Positions 1-8,209 of a DNA stretch of 64,000 nt are shown here, piece by piece (position 1 is the stretch's first letter; each line of letters starts with the position of its first letter). This stretch comes from an uncultured Streptococcus sp. Its GTDB lineage: Bacteria > Bacillota > Bacilli > Lactobacillales > Streptococcaceae. The notes under the pieces were generated by a model. That model was not told the DNA's origin. It searched no databases and worked only from the letters and a program-made list of their open reading frames with translations. The position numbers and the translations under genes were made by a program. The DNA lies in the NCBI GenBank assembly GCA_934229725.1, contig CAKQDX010000008.1, positions 32,896-96,895 of the forward strand, in the 5' to 3' direction.

Positions 1-597
1 CAAGGCTTGTTCACCATTAATTTTGTGGGTTCCTGGCTCAACTTTTGCCTGAAATTCTGGTTCATTTTCTGCAATCGAAATTGGAAAATCGAAATGATTG
101 GTTACTTCAATACCACCTACGGCATTAACCAAATCTATCATCCCTTGCATATTAATCAGTGCATAATAGTCAATATCAATGTCTAACACCTTTTGAATCG
201 TCGAGATAGCCAAGTCGGCGCCGCCCTCAGCATAGGCTGCATTCAGTTTGGCTTGTCCCGACTCCTCAATGTCCGTCAACAGGTCACGTTCTAGACTGGT
301 CATAGTTGTCTTCTTAGTCTCAGGATTCACCGTTACCAAAATCATGGTATCAGAGTTCCCTTCCCAGGTTTCCTTACGTTCTTTAGACCCCGTATCTACC
401 CCCATTAACAAGATAGTTATCGGTTTAGTCTGTTGAATGGCCTTGCTATTACCTGTGGTTGCCTTAGACATCCTAAATGTCTTTGACAATTCACCAGTCG
501 CATAGTTGTAGGTTGTCGTTAGGTAAATACCCGCAGCTACTACAGTAGTGGCAAAAATCGCCAACAACATTAATAAAATTTTTCGTCCAAGTTTCAT
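1..597 (-). CDS. brpA: LCP (LytR-CpsA-Psr) family cell-wall polymer ligase, N-terminal part
   Basis: Only the first 199 codons are present; the gene continues past the left edge. A short basic start (MKLGRK) precedes one membrane helix at about residues 6-28, so most of the protein would lie outside the cell. The LCP domain then begins with ILLMGVDTGSKER and the family Arg/Asp motif SLERDLL. LCP enzymes attach undecaprenyl-linked glycopolymers to peptidoglycan. It starts 8 bp after the GNAT gene and behind tsaE, the arrangement of brpA in S. mutans; the symbol rests on that context plus the family. The ATG at 597 is immediately before the helix. Confidence 0.85.
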   Translation of the reverse strand, partial: MKLGRKILLMLLAIFATTVVAAGIYLTTTYNYATGELSKTFRMSKATTGNSKAIQQTKPITILLMGVDTGSKERKETWEGNSDTMILVTVNPETKKTTMTSLERDLLTDIEESGQAKLNAAYAEGGADLAISTIQKVLDIDIDYYALINMQGMIDLVNAVGGIEVTNHFDFPISIAENEPEFQAKVEPGTHKINGEQAL

Positions 598-605
598 ATT
601 TTTTC

Positions 606-1127
606 CTAATCTATCAGTTTAGCCATAAGGTAAACGTCTAGAAATTCTCCATTTTTAGTTCTGGCACCACGTTTCTTAGTGCCTTCGATGTCAAATCCAA
701 ATTTACGATAGAGGTGAACTGCCCGTTCATTACGTGCTTGAACCGTCAACTCTAAACGACGAATAGCCGGTGTGTGATTGGCCCAATCAATCATTAATTC
801 CATAAGAGACTGACCAACACCATGTCCCCAATAAGATTTAGAGACTGCAATAAAGATGTCACCAATATGACTGGTCTTAGTGTCTTGGTCAGCAGTAACA
901 TTGCAAACACCGATGACCTCATGGCCTAATTTGGCCACTAAACAAATTTCGTTAGTCACATTTTGGCGACTATCAATATAAGACGCTAGCTGTTCAGCAC
1001 TCAGGACAGAGCTCCTATCATCCTGGGCTAGAAAGTCTGACTCCAAGGCCACTGTCTCAAGTAATGAAGCCAACGAAGTTGCATCTTCTCTTTGGGCTTC
1101 TTCGATGACTAATTCTTGCTCAGCCAT
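606..1127 (-). CDS. GNAT family N-acetyltransferase
   Basis: 173 aa with the GNAT acetyl-CoA fold: the motif A segment VSKSYWGHGVGQSLM (V/I-x-x-x-Q/R-G-x-G/A type) near residue 100, followed by LELTVQARNERAVHLYRKFGF, the typical GNAT C-terminal half. The acceptor substrate cannot be told from sequence; RimI-like protein acetylation or small-molecule acetylation are both possible. It overlaps the 3' end of tsaE by 8 bp and is followed after 8 bp by the LCP gene, so the three are probably co-transcribed and translationally coupled. Confidence 0.85.
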   Translation of the reverse strand: MAEQELVIEEAQREDATSLASLLETVALESDFLAQDDRSSVLSAEQLASYIDSRQNVTNEICLVAKLGHEVIGVCNVTADQDTKTSHIGDIFIAVSKSYWGHGVGQSLMELMIDWANHTPAIRRLELTVQARNERAVHLYRKFGFDIEGTKKRGARTKNGEFLDVYLMAKLID

Positions 1128-1563
1128 TTAATATAGCCTCCCGAATTTCTTGGCTTCTCGGCCCAAATGCTTCGAACGTCAACTGGCGCCCATCACCATG
1201 ATGAGCTATCGAAATCAAGAGATAATCTCCTAAAAAACTTTCATCCAAGAGCTCGCCCCACTCGATAATCGTCACACCGTCGCCATATAGAAAATCATCC
1301 AAGTCAATAGAATCTGGATCATCACCTATACGATAGACATCTAAATGATATAACGGCAAACGTCCTTCATACTCCCTAACGATAGTGTAGGTCGGACTTT
1401 TAATCATCTGTGAAATATTTAAACCTTTGGCAATTCCCTTCGTTAAAGTGGTTTTGCCTGCTCCCAGATCACCTGAGAGAACAATTATATCACCAGAATT
1501 GAGCAGGCTACCAATGTTTTGGCCAATCCTTATCAATTCCTCTTCATTTCGACTGTAAATCAT
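1120..1563 (-). CDS. tsaE: tRNA threonylcarbamoyladenosine biosynthesis ATPase TsaE
   Basis: 147 aa, the usual TsaE length. The Walker A loop GDLGAGKTTL is at residues 31-40, and the SPTYTIVREYEG and LYHLDVYRI segments that define the family follow. TsaE is the ATPase that works with TsaB and TsaD to make t6A37 on ANN-decoding tRNAs in the cytoplasm. It heads a three-gene cluster with the GNAT and LCP genes (8 bp overlap with the former). No close second start competes with the ATG at 1563. Confidence 0.95.
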   Translation of the reverse strand: MIYSRNEEELIRIGQNIGSLLNSGDIIVLSGDLGAGKTTLTKGIAKGLNISQMIKSPTYTIVREYEGRLPLYHLDVYRIGDDPDSIDLDDFLYGDGVTIIEWGELLDESFLGDYLLISIAHHGDGRQLTFEAFGPRSQEIREAILNG

Positions 1564-1804
1564 GTTTTCATTATATCAAAAAATAAAAATATGGACTAGA
1601 ATCCGCTGTAAATTTCCAGTAAAATCATGCAAATAATATCCCCTCTCAACCTCAAGTGCATAGACGACACGCTAATTAAAAACTTATCTTAACTTTATTT
1701 AGCACTCATAAAATTAAATTCCAAACATCTATTTGAAACGGCCTGAATCCCCCTTAAAAAAACAGCCTTAAAAGTAGGACCTACTGCTTCACAAGAGGAC
1801 TAAA

Positions 1805-1830
1805 AAAGCCCGACACAAGTGCCAGACTTT
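1805..1830 (-). terminator. Intrinsic terminator of the purine permease gene
   Basis: On the minus strand an 11-bp stem (1830-1820 with 1815-1805, several G-U pairs) around a 4-nt loop is followed by six T. It lies 16 bp past the permease stop codon. On the plus strand the same stem has mismatches, so it works in the minus direction. Confidence 0.75.
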
Positions 1831-1845
1831 TGTATGATTTAAATT

Positions 1846-3267
1846 TTAGAGCACAGCCATACTGATAAAATTAAGGATAAATAGGATATCCAAAATCCAC
1901 ATAATGAGGTGAACATCCCTAGCTTGACCTTTAACAATTTTCACCAAAGTATAAGTAAGGAAGCCAGCTGCGATACCGTAAGTAATACTGTATGAGAATC
2001 CCATAAAGATTGACGTGAAGAAAGCTGGAATAGCTTCAGACAAATCTTCCCAATCAACACCCTTAAGGTTAGACAACATCATAATACCTACAATGATAAG
2101 GATAGGTGCTGTCGCTGCACTAGGAACAATTGAAACAAGCGGGCTAAAGAAGCTTGAAATAGCAAAGAGGACGGCAACCACAAGGGCTGTTAAACCAGTA
2201 CGTCCACCAGCACCAATACCTGCTGCTGATTCAATATAGGTTGTAACGTTTGAAGTCCCTGCAACGGCACCGATACTTGTACCAACAAGGTCTGAGTAAA
2301 GGGCACGGTCAAGAGCTTTTGATTCGTTGTTATCACCCGTTGAAGCAATGATACCTACTTTTTCACCAGTACCAATCAAGGTACCGATAGTATCGAAGAT
2401 ATCAGTCAATGAAAAGGCAAGAATAGCCATAAAGACACCTGGCAAACGAGAGATATCTGAGAAGAGTGATCCTAAGCCCTTAGAGCCAAGCGCTGCACCA
2501 AAGACCTTACCAAGGTCTTTAAATGAAGATGACAAGCTAGCCGCATGCCAGTCAATTGCGCCAAGATCAACAACACCTGCAAAAATAGCAATGACTGTTG
2601 TTGCGAGGATTGAAAGAAGAACACCCCCACGAATACCTTTAACAATAAAGATAATGGCAATCACAAGACCAATTAGACCTACAATAACCGTAGGATTATT
2701 GAAGGCTACCAAACCTGGTGTAGCTGATGACGAGGCTGTAATAGAAGCATTAGCCATATCAGCACCTTTACCAGCAACTGTATAAGTATGAGGGTTAATT
2801 GAGAATTTCAAGAAACCAGCATTCTTAATCCCTACATAGGCAAGGAAAATACCAATACCTGCTGAAATGGCAGACTTGAGCGCTGTTGGAATAGATGCAA
2901 TGATCATCTTACGTACTCTAGTTACTGTGATAATCAAAGAAATAACACCACATAGGAAGACCATAGCCAAAGCCTCTTGCCAAGTGTAGCCTAGTGAGAA
3001 GACTACTGTATAGGTAAAGAAGGCGTTAAGTCCCATACCAGGTGCTTGAGCATAAGGTAGGTTAGCGTAGAAGGCCATCATCAATGTCCCTGCAACCGCA
3101 CCAATGATTGTCGCCAAGAAGACACCTTGTGCAGGCATCCCTGTTTGCGCCAACATAGCAGGGTTAACAAAGAGGATGTAGGACATGGCAAAGAAAGTTG
3201 TCAATCCGGCAGTAACTTCTGTACGGACATCAGTACCATGTTCTTTCAATTTGAAAAACTTTTCCAT
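1846..3267 (-). CDS. NCS2/AzgA-type purine permease (guanine/hypoxanthine)
   Basis: 473 aa, highly hydrophobic, about 12-14 membrane segments. It opens with the family signature TEVTAGLTTFFAMSYILFVNP and contains DIFDTIGTLIGTGEK and the TSNVTTYIESAAGI segment typical of the PbuG/PbuO/AzgA branch of nucleobase:cation symporters. It would import guanine, hypoxanthine or adenine for salvage. The gene is monocistronic, with a terminator just after it and a promoter flanked by PurBox-like sites before it, so purine (PurR) control is likely. Exact base preference cannot be deduced. Confidence 0.9.
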   Translation of the reverse strand: MEKFFKLKEHGTDVRTEVTAGLTTFFAMSYILFVNPAMLAQTGMPAQGVFLATIIGAVAGTLMMAFYANLPYAQAPGMGLNAFFTYTVVFSLGYTWQEALAMVFLCGVISLIITVTRVRKMIIASIPTALKSAISAGIGIFLAYVGIKNAGFLKFSINPHTYTVAGKGADMANASITASSSATPGLVAFNNPTVIVGLIGLVIAIIFIVKGIRGGVLLSILATTVIAIFAGVVDLGAIDWHAASLSSSFKDLGKVFGAALGSKGLGSLFSDISRLPGVFMAILAFSLTDIFDTIGTLIGTGEKVGIIASTGDNNESKALDRALYSDLVGTSIGAVAGTSNVTTYIESAAGIGAGGRTGLTALVVAVLFAISSFFSPLVSIVPSAATAPILIIVGIMMLSNLKGVDWEDLSEAIPAFFTSIFMGFSYSITYGIAAGFLTYTLVKIVKGQARDVHLIMWILDILFILNFISMAVL

Positions 3268-3300
3268 GAAAGTTTAGACTCCTTAATAAAAATATTGTCA

Positions 3301-3313
3301 AAATCCGAATAAT
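3301..3313 (+). promoter_or_regulatory. PurBox-like site downstream of the permease promoter
   Basis: This 13-mer matches the lactococcal/streptococcal PurBox AWWWCCGAACWWT at 12 of 13 positions (T instead of C in the core). It lies between the permease start codon and its -10 box, next to an inverted partial copy. Confidence 0.45.
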
Positions 3314-3345
3314 TTCGGAACATTCTCATAGAATGCAACGTTACT

Positions 3346-3374
3346 ATTCTACCGAAAATCATTTGACGGTGCAA
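3346..3374 (-). promoter_or_regulatory. Promoter of the purine permease gene
   Basis: Minus strand: -35 TTGCAC (3374-3369), 17-bp spacer, -10 TAGAAT (3351-3346). It lies about 80 bp before the permease start and is bracketed by PurBox-like sequences. Confidence 0.6.
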
Positions 3375-3402
3375 GGTTTATTTCCTAAGAGTTTTATTAT
3401 GA

Positions 3403-3415
3403 AAAACCGAACATT
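3403..3415 (+). promoter_or_regulatory. PurBox (PurR operator), perfect match
   Basis: AAAACCGAACATT matches the consensus AWWWCCGAACWWT at all 13 positions. It sits about 30 bp upstream of the permease -35 element and 45 bp before the divergent HAD-phosphatase promoter, so PurR could affect both. Confidence 0.6.
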
Positions 3416-3457
3416 CTTTTAGATGCTTTTCTTAACTTACAACAAAGCACAGATTTC

Positions 3458-3466
3458 TGCTATAAT
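3458..3466 (+). promoter_or_regulatory. Extended -10 promoter of the HAD phosphatase gene
   Basis: TGCTATAAT is a perfect extended -10. A weak -35 (TTACAA, 3437-3442) lies 18 bp upstream. Only 6 bp separate the -10 from the ATG at 3473. Confidence 0.65.
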
Positions 3467-3472
3467 AAGGAT

Positions 3473-4285
3473 ATGACTAAGAAATTGATTGCATTAGACC
3501 TTGATGGAACGCTGTTGCGACCAGACGGGACTATTTCAGAATTTACAAAAAAAACGATTAAAGATGTACAAGAAAAAGGACACCAAATCATCATTGCTAC
3601 TGGTCGTCCTTATCGTATGGCCATTGACTACTACAAGGATTTGGGGTTGGAGACACCACTCGTTACCTTTAATGGCTCCTTAACCAACCTTCCTGATAGA
3701 GAATGGAATTACGAACACTCTGTTAAATTAGATAAAAAATATCTGATTAGCCTTTTAAAACGCCAAGATGAGCTACAAATGGATTTTCTTGCTAGCGAAT
3801 ACCGTAGGCATTTCTATATCACCATGAAATATCCAGAACGTATTCAACCGGAACTCTTTGGTGTTGACAAAATCATTGAGTCCATGCGTTTAGAACCTCA
3901 TAAAATCACGAGTAACCCTAATGCGCTCCTTATACAGACACGTCATGAAGACAAGTATCAACTGGCTGATGACATCAAAAAGGACTTTAACAGGGAAATT
4001 GAAGTTGATTCTTGGGGTGGGCCACATAACATTCTAGAATTCTCACCTAAAGGCATTAACAAAGCCTATGCCCTAAACTATTTGATAGAAACCATGCGCA
4101 AATCGACAGATGATTTGATTGCCTTTGGTGATGAGCACAACGATACCGAAATGTTAGCTCTTGCCAAAACGGGTTATGCCATGAAAAACGCCAGCTCTAT
4201 CCTTCTTCCCCACGCCAATGAACAAATTGAGTGGACTAATGAAGAAGACGGCGTTGCCCGCAAACTCCAGGAACTCTTCCTATAA
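3473..4285 (+). CDS. Cof-type HAD-IIB sugar-phosphate/nucleotide phosphatase
   Basis: 270 aa. HAD motif I is LDLDGTL with the catalytic Asp pair D9/D11, motif II is IIATGR around residue 40-45, a Lys in the SPKGINKAYAL segment follows, and motif IV is GDEHND at 219-224. The insertion between motifs II and III is the IIB cap of the Cof/YidA group, cytoplasmic Mg-dependent phosphatases of broad sugar-phosphate specificity. Because the catalytic motif starts at residue 8, the ATG at 3473 must be right, although it lies only 6 bp past the -10 box. It ends in a terminator shared with the convergent cyclase gene. Confidence 0.9.
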   Translation: MTKKLIALDLDGTLLRPDGTISEFTKKTIKDVQEKGHQIIIATGRPYRMAIDYYKDLGLETPLVTFNGSLTNLPDREWNYEHSVKLDKKYLISLLKRQDELQMDFLASEYRRHFYITMKYPERIQPELFGVDKIIESMRLEPHKITSNPNALLIQTRHEDKYQLADDIKKDFNREIEVDSWGGPHNILEFSPKGINKAYALNYLIETMRKSTDDLIAFGDEHNDTEMLALAKTGYAMKNASSILLPHANEQIEWTNEEDGVARKLQELFL

Positions 4286-4290
4286 ACGAC

Positions 4291-4320
4291 AAAGACACCG
4301 AAAATTTCTTCGGTGTCTTT
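4291..4320. terminator. Bidirectional intrinsic terminator
   Basis: A perfect 12-bp stem (AAAGACACCGAA and its complement) around a 6-nt loop, with A-rich and T-rich flanks, lies between the convergent HAD phosphatase and cyclase genes. It can serve both strands. Confidence 0.9.
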
Positions 4321-4331
4321 TCTTCTGATGA

Positions 4332-5063
4332 TTAAGGTAAAATAGCCACTGCACGCACTGGTGAACCAGTCGCCTTGTCCCAATGCGGAAAGGCAATCGA
4401 AATCAAGGCACCGACAGCTGGAACTTGATCCAATTGGTTCAAAACTTCTACTTGGTAGATGTTTTGTTCCAAGAGGTAATATTCGTTAACCAAACCATGT
4501 TCTGCTGCTGGAATACCCGCATCGGTATCGAAGGTTTCATGACCTACAGCCTTAACATGGCGTTCATGAATCAAGAATTCCAAGGCTTCACGGCTCCATC
4601 CTGGACTTTGCTGAACCCCATTTTCATCTAAGTTACGCATAGCATCTTGATTTGGCCAACGTTTTGACCAATCACTACGGAAGGCGACAAAGGCCCCTTC
4701 TGCAATTTGTCCATGCTCAGCTTCAAAGTCTAAGATATCTTGTTTGCTCAAGATAAAGTTTGGATTCGCAGCAACTTTTTTAGACTTGTCGATAACATAA
4801 AGTGGTAAGAGAAGGTCTTTAAGGGCAATCTCATCCAACCAACGGCCGCCTTCCACAAAGTGAATCGGTGCATCAATATGGGTTCCGTACTGCCCAACAA
4901 CTGTGAATTTTTGAACATGGAAACCATCTTTCAATGTGAAGAGGTCTTCTTGTTTCAAGGCTGGAAGAGCTGGAAAGTGTGGGCTTTCCGCATTAATCTT
5001 GTGGGTCAAGTCAACCCATTTTTTAGCTTGCAACTCATTATAAATACTTAGTAAATCTGACAT
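4332..5063 (-). CDS. Cyclase-family metal-dependent hydrolase (kynurenine formamidase-like fold)
   Basis: 243 aa. The metal-binding signature HxGTHxDxPxH is present as GQYGTHIDAPIHF, with H62, D64 and H68, though its first position is Tyr rather than His. A late H-E-x-x-D segment (GHETFDTDAG) is also typical. Members hydrolyse amides or cyclic compounds (arylformamidase, isatin hydrolase), but most bacterial ones have no known substrate. No tryptophan-degradation gene is nearby, so formamidase activity is not implied. The promoter has a perfect MET-box upstream, which suggests methionine-linked control. SD GAGGA lies 8 nt before the ATG. Confidence 0.85.
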   Translation of the reverse strand: MSDLLSIYNELQAKKWVDLTHKINAESPHFPALPALKQEDLFTLKDGFHVQKFTVVGQYGTHIDAPIHFVEGGRWLDEIALKDLLLPLYVIDKSKKVAANPNFILSKQDILDFEAEHGQIAEGAFVAFRSDWSKRWPNQDAMRNLDENGVQQSPGWSREALEFLIHERHVKAVGHETFDTDAGIPAAEHGLVNEYYLLEQNIYQVEVLNQLDQVPAVGALISIAFPHWDKATGSPVRAVAILP

Positions 5064-5114
5064 AAGGAGGTCCTCTTTTCTTATAGATTTAACATTAAAT
5101 AGTTAATTGGAGCT

Positions 5115-5143
5115 ATTATAGCAGTCATAATTAGACGGTACAA
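5115..5143 (-). promoter_or_regulatory. Promoter of the cyclase-family gene
   Basis: Minus strand: -35 TTGTAC (5143-5138), 17-bp spacer ending in TGC, -10 TATAAT (5120-5115), i.e. also an extended -10. It lies about 50 bp before the ATG at 5063. Confidence 0.7.
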
Positions 5144-5186
5144 GTGTTTATTGTTATTTCATATAATCCCTTTTTCTCTATTTAGA

Positions 5187-5203
5187 TATAGTTATTAACT
5201 ATA
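5187..5203. promoter_or_regulatory. MET-box (MetR/MtaR LysR-type operator), perfect
   Basis: TATAGTT-ATT-AACTATA is a perfect 7-3-7 inverted repeat that fits the streptococcal MET-box TATAGTTnnnAACTATA. It lies 44 bp upstream of the cyclase-gene -35 on the minus strand. The near-identical site before metQ (34253-34269) has the same ATT spacer. Confidence 0.6.
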
Positions 5204-5290
5204 TGCGATTGTTTTTAGTCTGATTCAAACTATGATTTGAAATATTTTGACGTTTTTTAAAGTTTTTTGACACTTTTTGCGCAGAAGTCA

Positions 5291-5319
5291 TTGACATATT
5301 AATGAAAACGTTTTACAAT
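5291..5319 (+). promoter_or_regulatory. Promoter of man operon 1 with an embedded cre (CcpA) site
   Basis: Consensus -35 TTGACA (5291-5296), 17-bp spacer, -10 TACAAT (5314-5319). The cre-like TGAAAACGTTTTACA (5303-5317) fills the spacer and overlaps the -10, so CcpA binding would block RNA polymerase. A leader of roughly 115 nt follows before the AAAGGAGG ribosome binding site of manL. Confidence 0.8.
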
Positions 5320-5441
5320 TAATCTGTTCTAATTTCGAGGGTCTAAAAAATATTGTTGCCATTTTCATACTGAGGGATGATAATACCAATAATCATTTTT
5401 CTATTCCTAAGAAACATTATATTAAAGGAGGAAGAACACTA

Positions 5442-6449
5442 ATGGGTATCGGTATTATTATTGCTAGCCATGGTAAATTCGCTGAAGGTATTCACCAATC
5501 AGGTTCTATGATTTTTGGTGAACAAGAGAAAGTTCAAGTGGTTACTTTCATGCCAAATGAAGGTCCTGACGACTTGTACTCTCACTTCAAAGATGCCATC
5601 GCTCAATTTGACGCTGACGACGAAATTCTAGTCCTTGCAGACCTTTGGTCTGGATCACCATTTAACCAGGCAAGCCGAATTAAGGAAGAAAATCCTGATC
5701 GCAAGATGGTTATCGTGACAGGACTCAACTTGCCAATGCTTATCCAAGCATATACAGAACGTATGGTAGCTGCTGATGCAGGGGTTGAAGAGGTTGTCGC
5801 CAACATTTATAAGGAAACTAAAGAAGGTGTTAAAGTCCTTCCAGAAGGCCTTATTCCTGAAGAAGATACTAAATCAGCCGACACCAAACCTTCCATTCCT
5901 AAGGGTAGCATTCCTGAAGGAACAGTTCTTGGTGATGGAAAAATCAAATACGTTTTGGCTCGTGTTGACACACGTCTCCTCCATGGTCAAGTGGCAACTG
6001 GTTGGACTCACTCAACCCACCCAGACCGTATCATCGTAGTTTCTGATACTGTTTGTCATGATAAACTTCGTACAAACATGATTAAACAAGCTGCTCCATC
6101 TGGTGTTCAAGTTCACGTTATCCCAATTAAAAACATGGTTAAAGCAAACAATGACCCACGTTTTGGTGATACACGTGCTATGCTTCTCTTTGAATCTGTT
6201 GAAGATGCTCTTGCTGCTGTTAAAGCTGGTGTGGACGTTACAGAAATCAACCTTGGTTCTTCAGCTTATAAAGAAGGTAAAGTTAACGTTACTAAGGCTC
6301 TTTCATTTGACCAAACAGATGTGGATGCTATCAAAGAGTTGCAATCATTGGGTGTCAAATTTGACGTTCGTGGGGTGCCAAGCGATAGCCCAGCAAACGT
6401 TGATGCCTTGATTAAGTCAGCTGAAACTAAATTAGCAGAGAAGAAATAA
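5442..6449 (+). CDS. manL: Mannose-family PTS EIIAB component (ManL), copy 1
   Basis: 335 aa, a fused EIIA-EIIB of the mannose family. EIIA covers about residues 1-130 with the phosphorylated His10 (IIASHGKF). A Pro/Thr/Ser-rich linker runs to about 165. EIIB then carries its phospho-His181 in RLLHGQV. It takes phosphate from HPr and passes it to sugar entering through ManM/ManN. It is closely related to the ManL at 8860, but the linker and the segment after the EIIB active site differ (GWTHSTHPDR against NWTPASKADR), which may mean a shifted sugar preference. SD AAAGGAGG precedes the ATG. Confidence 0.93.
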   Translation: MGIGIIIASHGKFAEGIHQSGSMIFGEQEKVQVVTFMPNEGPDDLYSHFKDAIAQFDADDEILVLADLWSGSPFNQASRIKEENPDRKMVIVTGLNLPMLIQAYTERMVAADAGVEEVVANIYKETKEGVKVLPEGLIPEEDTKSADTKPSIPKGSIPEGTVLGDGKIKYVLARVDTRLLHGQVATGWTHSTHPDRIIVVSDTVCHDKLRTNMIKQAAPSGVQVHVIPIKNMVKANNDPRFGDTRAMLLFESVEDALAAVKAGVDVTEINLGSSAYKEGKVNVTKALSFDQTDVDAIKELQSLGVKFDVRGVPSDSPANVDALIKSAETKLAEKK

Positions 6450-6466
6450 TTTTGGAGGATGCATAA

Positions 6467-7267
6467 ATGAGTTTAGTACAAATTATTTTAGTCGTAATTG
6501 TTGCTTTCATCATTGGTTGTAGCTCAGTTAACGACCAAATCGAAACATACCAACCAGTTGTGGCTTGTTCCCTAATCGGTCTTGTTACTGGTCATCTCGA
6601 ACTCGGCGTTATGTTGGGTGGTAGCTTGCAGTTGATCACTATGGGATGGGCTAACGTTGGTGCTGCCATGGCACCAGACGCTTCACTTGCCGCAGTAGCT
6701 TCTACCATTATCCTTATCTTGGGTGGTCAAGGAGCTAAAGGGATTGGTCCTGCCATCGCCCTTGCGGTTCCATTGGCTGTTGCCGGTCTTGCCTTGACAA
6801 TGTTTGTCCGTACTGCTACAGTCTTCATCGCTCACGCTATGGATAGTCGTGCTGAAGCAGCTGATATTGCTGGAATTGAAAGATGGCACTTTATTGGTAT
6901 GGCCCTCCAAGGTCTCCGTGTTGCCATTCCAGCTCTTCTCTTGCTATTGATTCCTGCACACATCGTCCAAACTGGTCTTGAAGCTATGCCTGAATGGTTA
7001 ACATCAGGTATGACAATCGGTGGTGGTATGGTTGTAGCCGTTGGTTATGCCATGGTTATCAACATGATGTCTAGTCGTGAAGTTTGGCCATTCTTCTTCC
7101 TTGGTTTTGCTTTGGCTGCCCTCAAAGAATTAACCTTGATTAGTTTGGGTGTTATCGGTCTCTGTCTTGCCGTTATGTACCTTGCGCTTGAAGCTAGTGG
7201 TTCAAATGGTTCTTCAAATGATGGAGGATCAGGTGATCCCCTCGGTGAAATTCTGGAAGACTTTTAA
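6467..7267 (+). CDS. manM: Mannose-family PTS EIIC component (ManM), copy 1
   Basis: 266 aa, an integral membrane EIIC of the mannose/fructose/sorbose family. It begins with a hydrophobic helix (ILVVIVAFIIGCSSVNDQ) and contains the family segments GLVTGHLELGVMLGGSLQL and AVGYAMVINMM, ending in a Gly/Ser/Asn-rich tail and GDPLGEIL. It forms the sugar channel with ManN and starts 17 bp after manL. Positions 7028-7069 are identical over 42 nt to the matching part of copy 2 (10493-10534), which fits duplication or gene conversion. Confidence 0.93.
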   Translation: MSLVQIILVVIVAFIIGCSSVNDQIETYQPVVACSLIGLVTGHLELGVMLGGSLQLITMGWANVGAAMAPDASLAAVASTIILILGGQGAKGIGPAIALAVPLAVAGLALTMFVRTATVFIAHAMDSRAEAADIAGIERWHFIGMALQGLRVAIPALLLLLIPAHIVQTGLEAMPEWLTSGMTIGGGMVVAVGYAMVINMMSSREVWPFFFLGFALAALKELTLISLGVIGLCLAVMYLALEASGSNGSSNDGGSGDPLGEILEDF

Positions 7268-7282
7268 TTAGGAGGAAAGAAA

Positions 7283-8197
7283 ATGGCTGATTCAAAAATT
7301 AAATTAACAAAAGCTGATCGTTTTAAAGCTTTCTTGCGCTCATACTTTCTTTTAGCTTCATTCAACTATGAACGTATGCAAAATGGTGGTGTGGCTTACA
7401 CCCTTATTCCTGCAATCAAAAAACTTTATCAATCAAAAGAAGAACGTGCAGCTGCCCTTAAACGTCACTTGGAATTCTTCAATACACAACCATTCATGGC
7501 TAACCCAATCTTTGGGGTTACACTTGCCTTGGAAGAAGAACGTGCCAACGGCGCTGACATTGACGACGCTGCTATCTCAGGGGTTAAGGTCGGTATGATG
7601 GGTCCTCTTGCAGGTGCCGGTGACCCTCTCTTCTGGTTTACCCTTCGTCCAATCTTCCTCTCACTTGGAGCAGGCTTGGCTGTTTCAGGTAACATCATGG
7701 GCCCAATCGTTTTCTTCGTTCTTTGGAACGTTATGGTAGCTGCCGTTAAGTGGTATACTCAAGAATTCGGTTATCGTGCTGGTACTGCGATTACAGACGA
7801 CTTGTCAGGTAACCTCCTTCAACAAGTCACTCGTGGAGCTTCAATGATGGGGATGTTCGTTATCGGTTCTCTTATCCAACGTTGGGTAAGCATCACCTTC
7901 ACACCAGTTGTTTCTACCGTTAAACAACAAGATGAAGCATTCATTCATTGGGATAAACTACCAAAAGGGATTGCTGGTGTCAAAGAAGCCTTTCTTCAAC
8001 AAGCTGCTGGCAAATCACTTGAAGCTAACAAGGTAACAACCTTGCAAGATAACTTAAACCAATTGATCCCTGGTTTGGCTGCCCTTGGTTTGACTTTCCT
8101 TTGTATGTATCTTCTTAAGAGAAAAGTTTCTCCAATCGTCATCATCTTGGGTATCTTTGTTCTTGCTATCTTGCTCCACATCATTGGTCTACTTTGA
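7283..8197 (+). CDS. manN: Mannose-family PTS EIID component (ManN), copy 1
   Basis: 304 aa. The EIID family hallmarks are present: SFNYERMQNGG near residue 30, ALKRHLEFFNTQPF, GVKVGMMGPLAGAGDPLFW, and two hydrophobic helices near the C-terminus. It pairs with ManM in the membrane to translocate hexose. It starts 15 bp after manM behind an AGGAGG ribosome binding site and is followed after 12 bp by manO without a terminator, unlike copy 2. Residues around 215-250 differ from copy 2 and include an insertion-rich extracellular-type loop. Confidence 0.93.
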   Translation: MADSKIKLTKADRFKAFLRSYFLLASFNYERMQNGGVAYTLIPAIKKLYQSKEERAAALKRHLEFFNTQPFMANPIFGVTLALEEERANGADIDDAAISGVKVGMMGPLAGAGDPLFWFTLRPIFLSLGAGLAVSGNIMGPIVFFVLWNVMVAAVKWYTQEFGYRAGTAITDDLSGNLLQQVTRGASMMGMFVIGSLIQRWVSITFTPVVSTVKQQDEAFIHWDKLPKGIAGVKEAFLQQAAGKSLEANKVTTLQDNLNQLIPGLAALGLTFLCMYLLKRKVSPIVIILGIFVLAILLHIIGLL

Positions 8198-8209
8198 TCG
8201 GAGCAAATC

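Noticed and set aside
1772..1784. Palindrome AGTAGGACCTACT after the permease terminator
   Set aside because: It is short, not at a visible promoter, and no known operator matches.
2015..2785. Plus-strand ORFs inside the permease gene and similar antisense ORFs elsewhere
   Set aside because: They mirror codon structure of the real gene on the other strand, lack ribosome binding sites and match no family.
3268..3472. Purine riboswitch before the NCS2 permease
   Set aside because: The conserved purine-aptamer junction sequences were looked for and not found; PurBoxes explain the control better.
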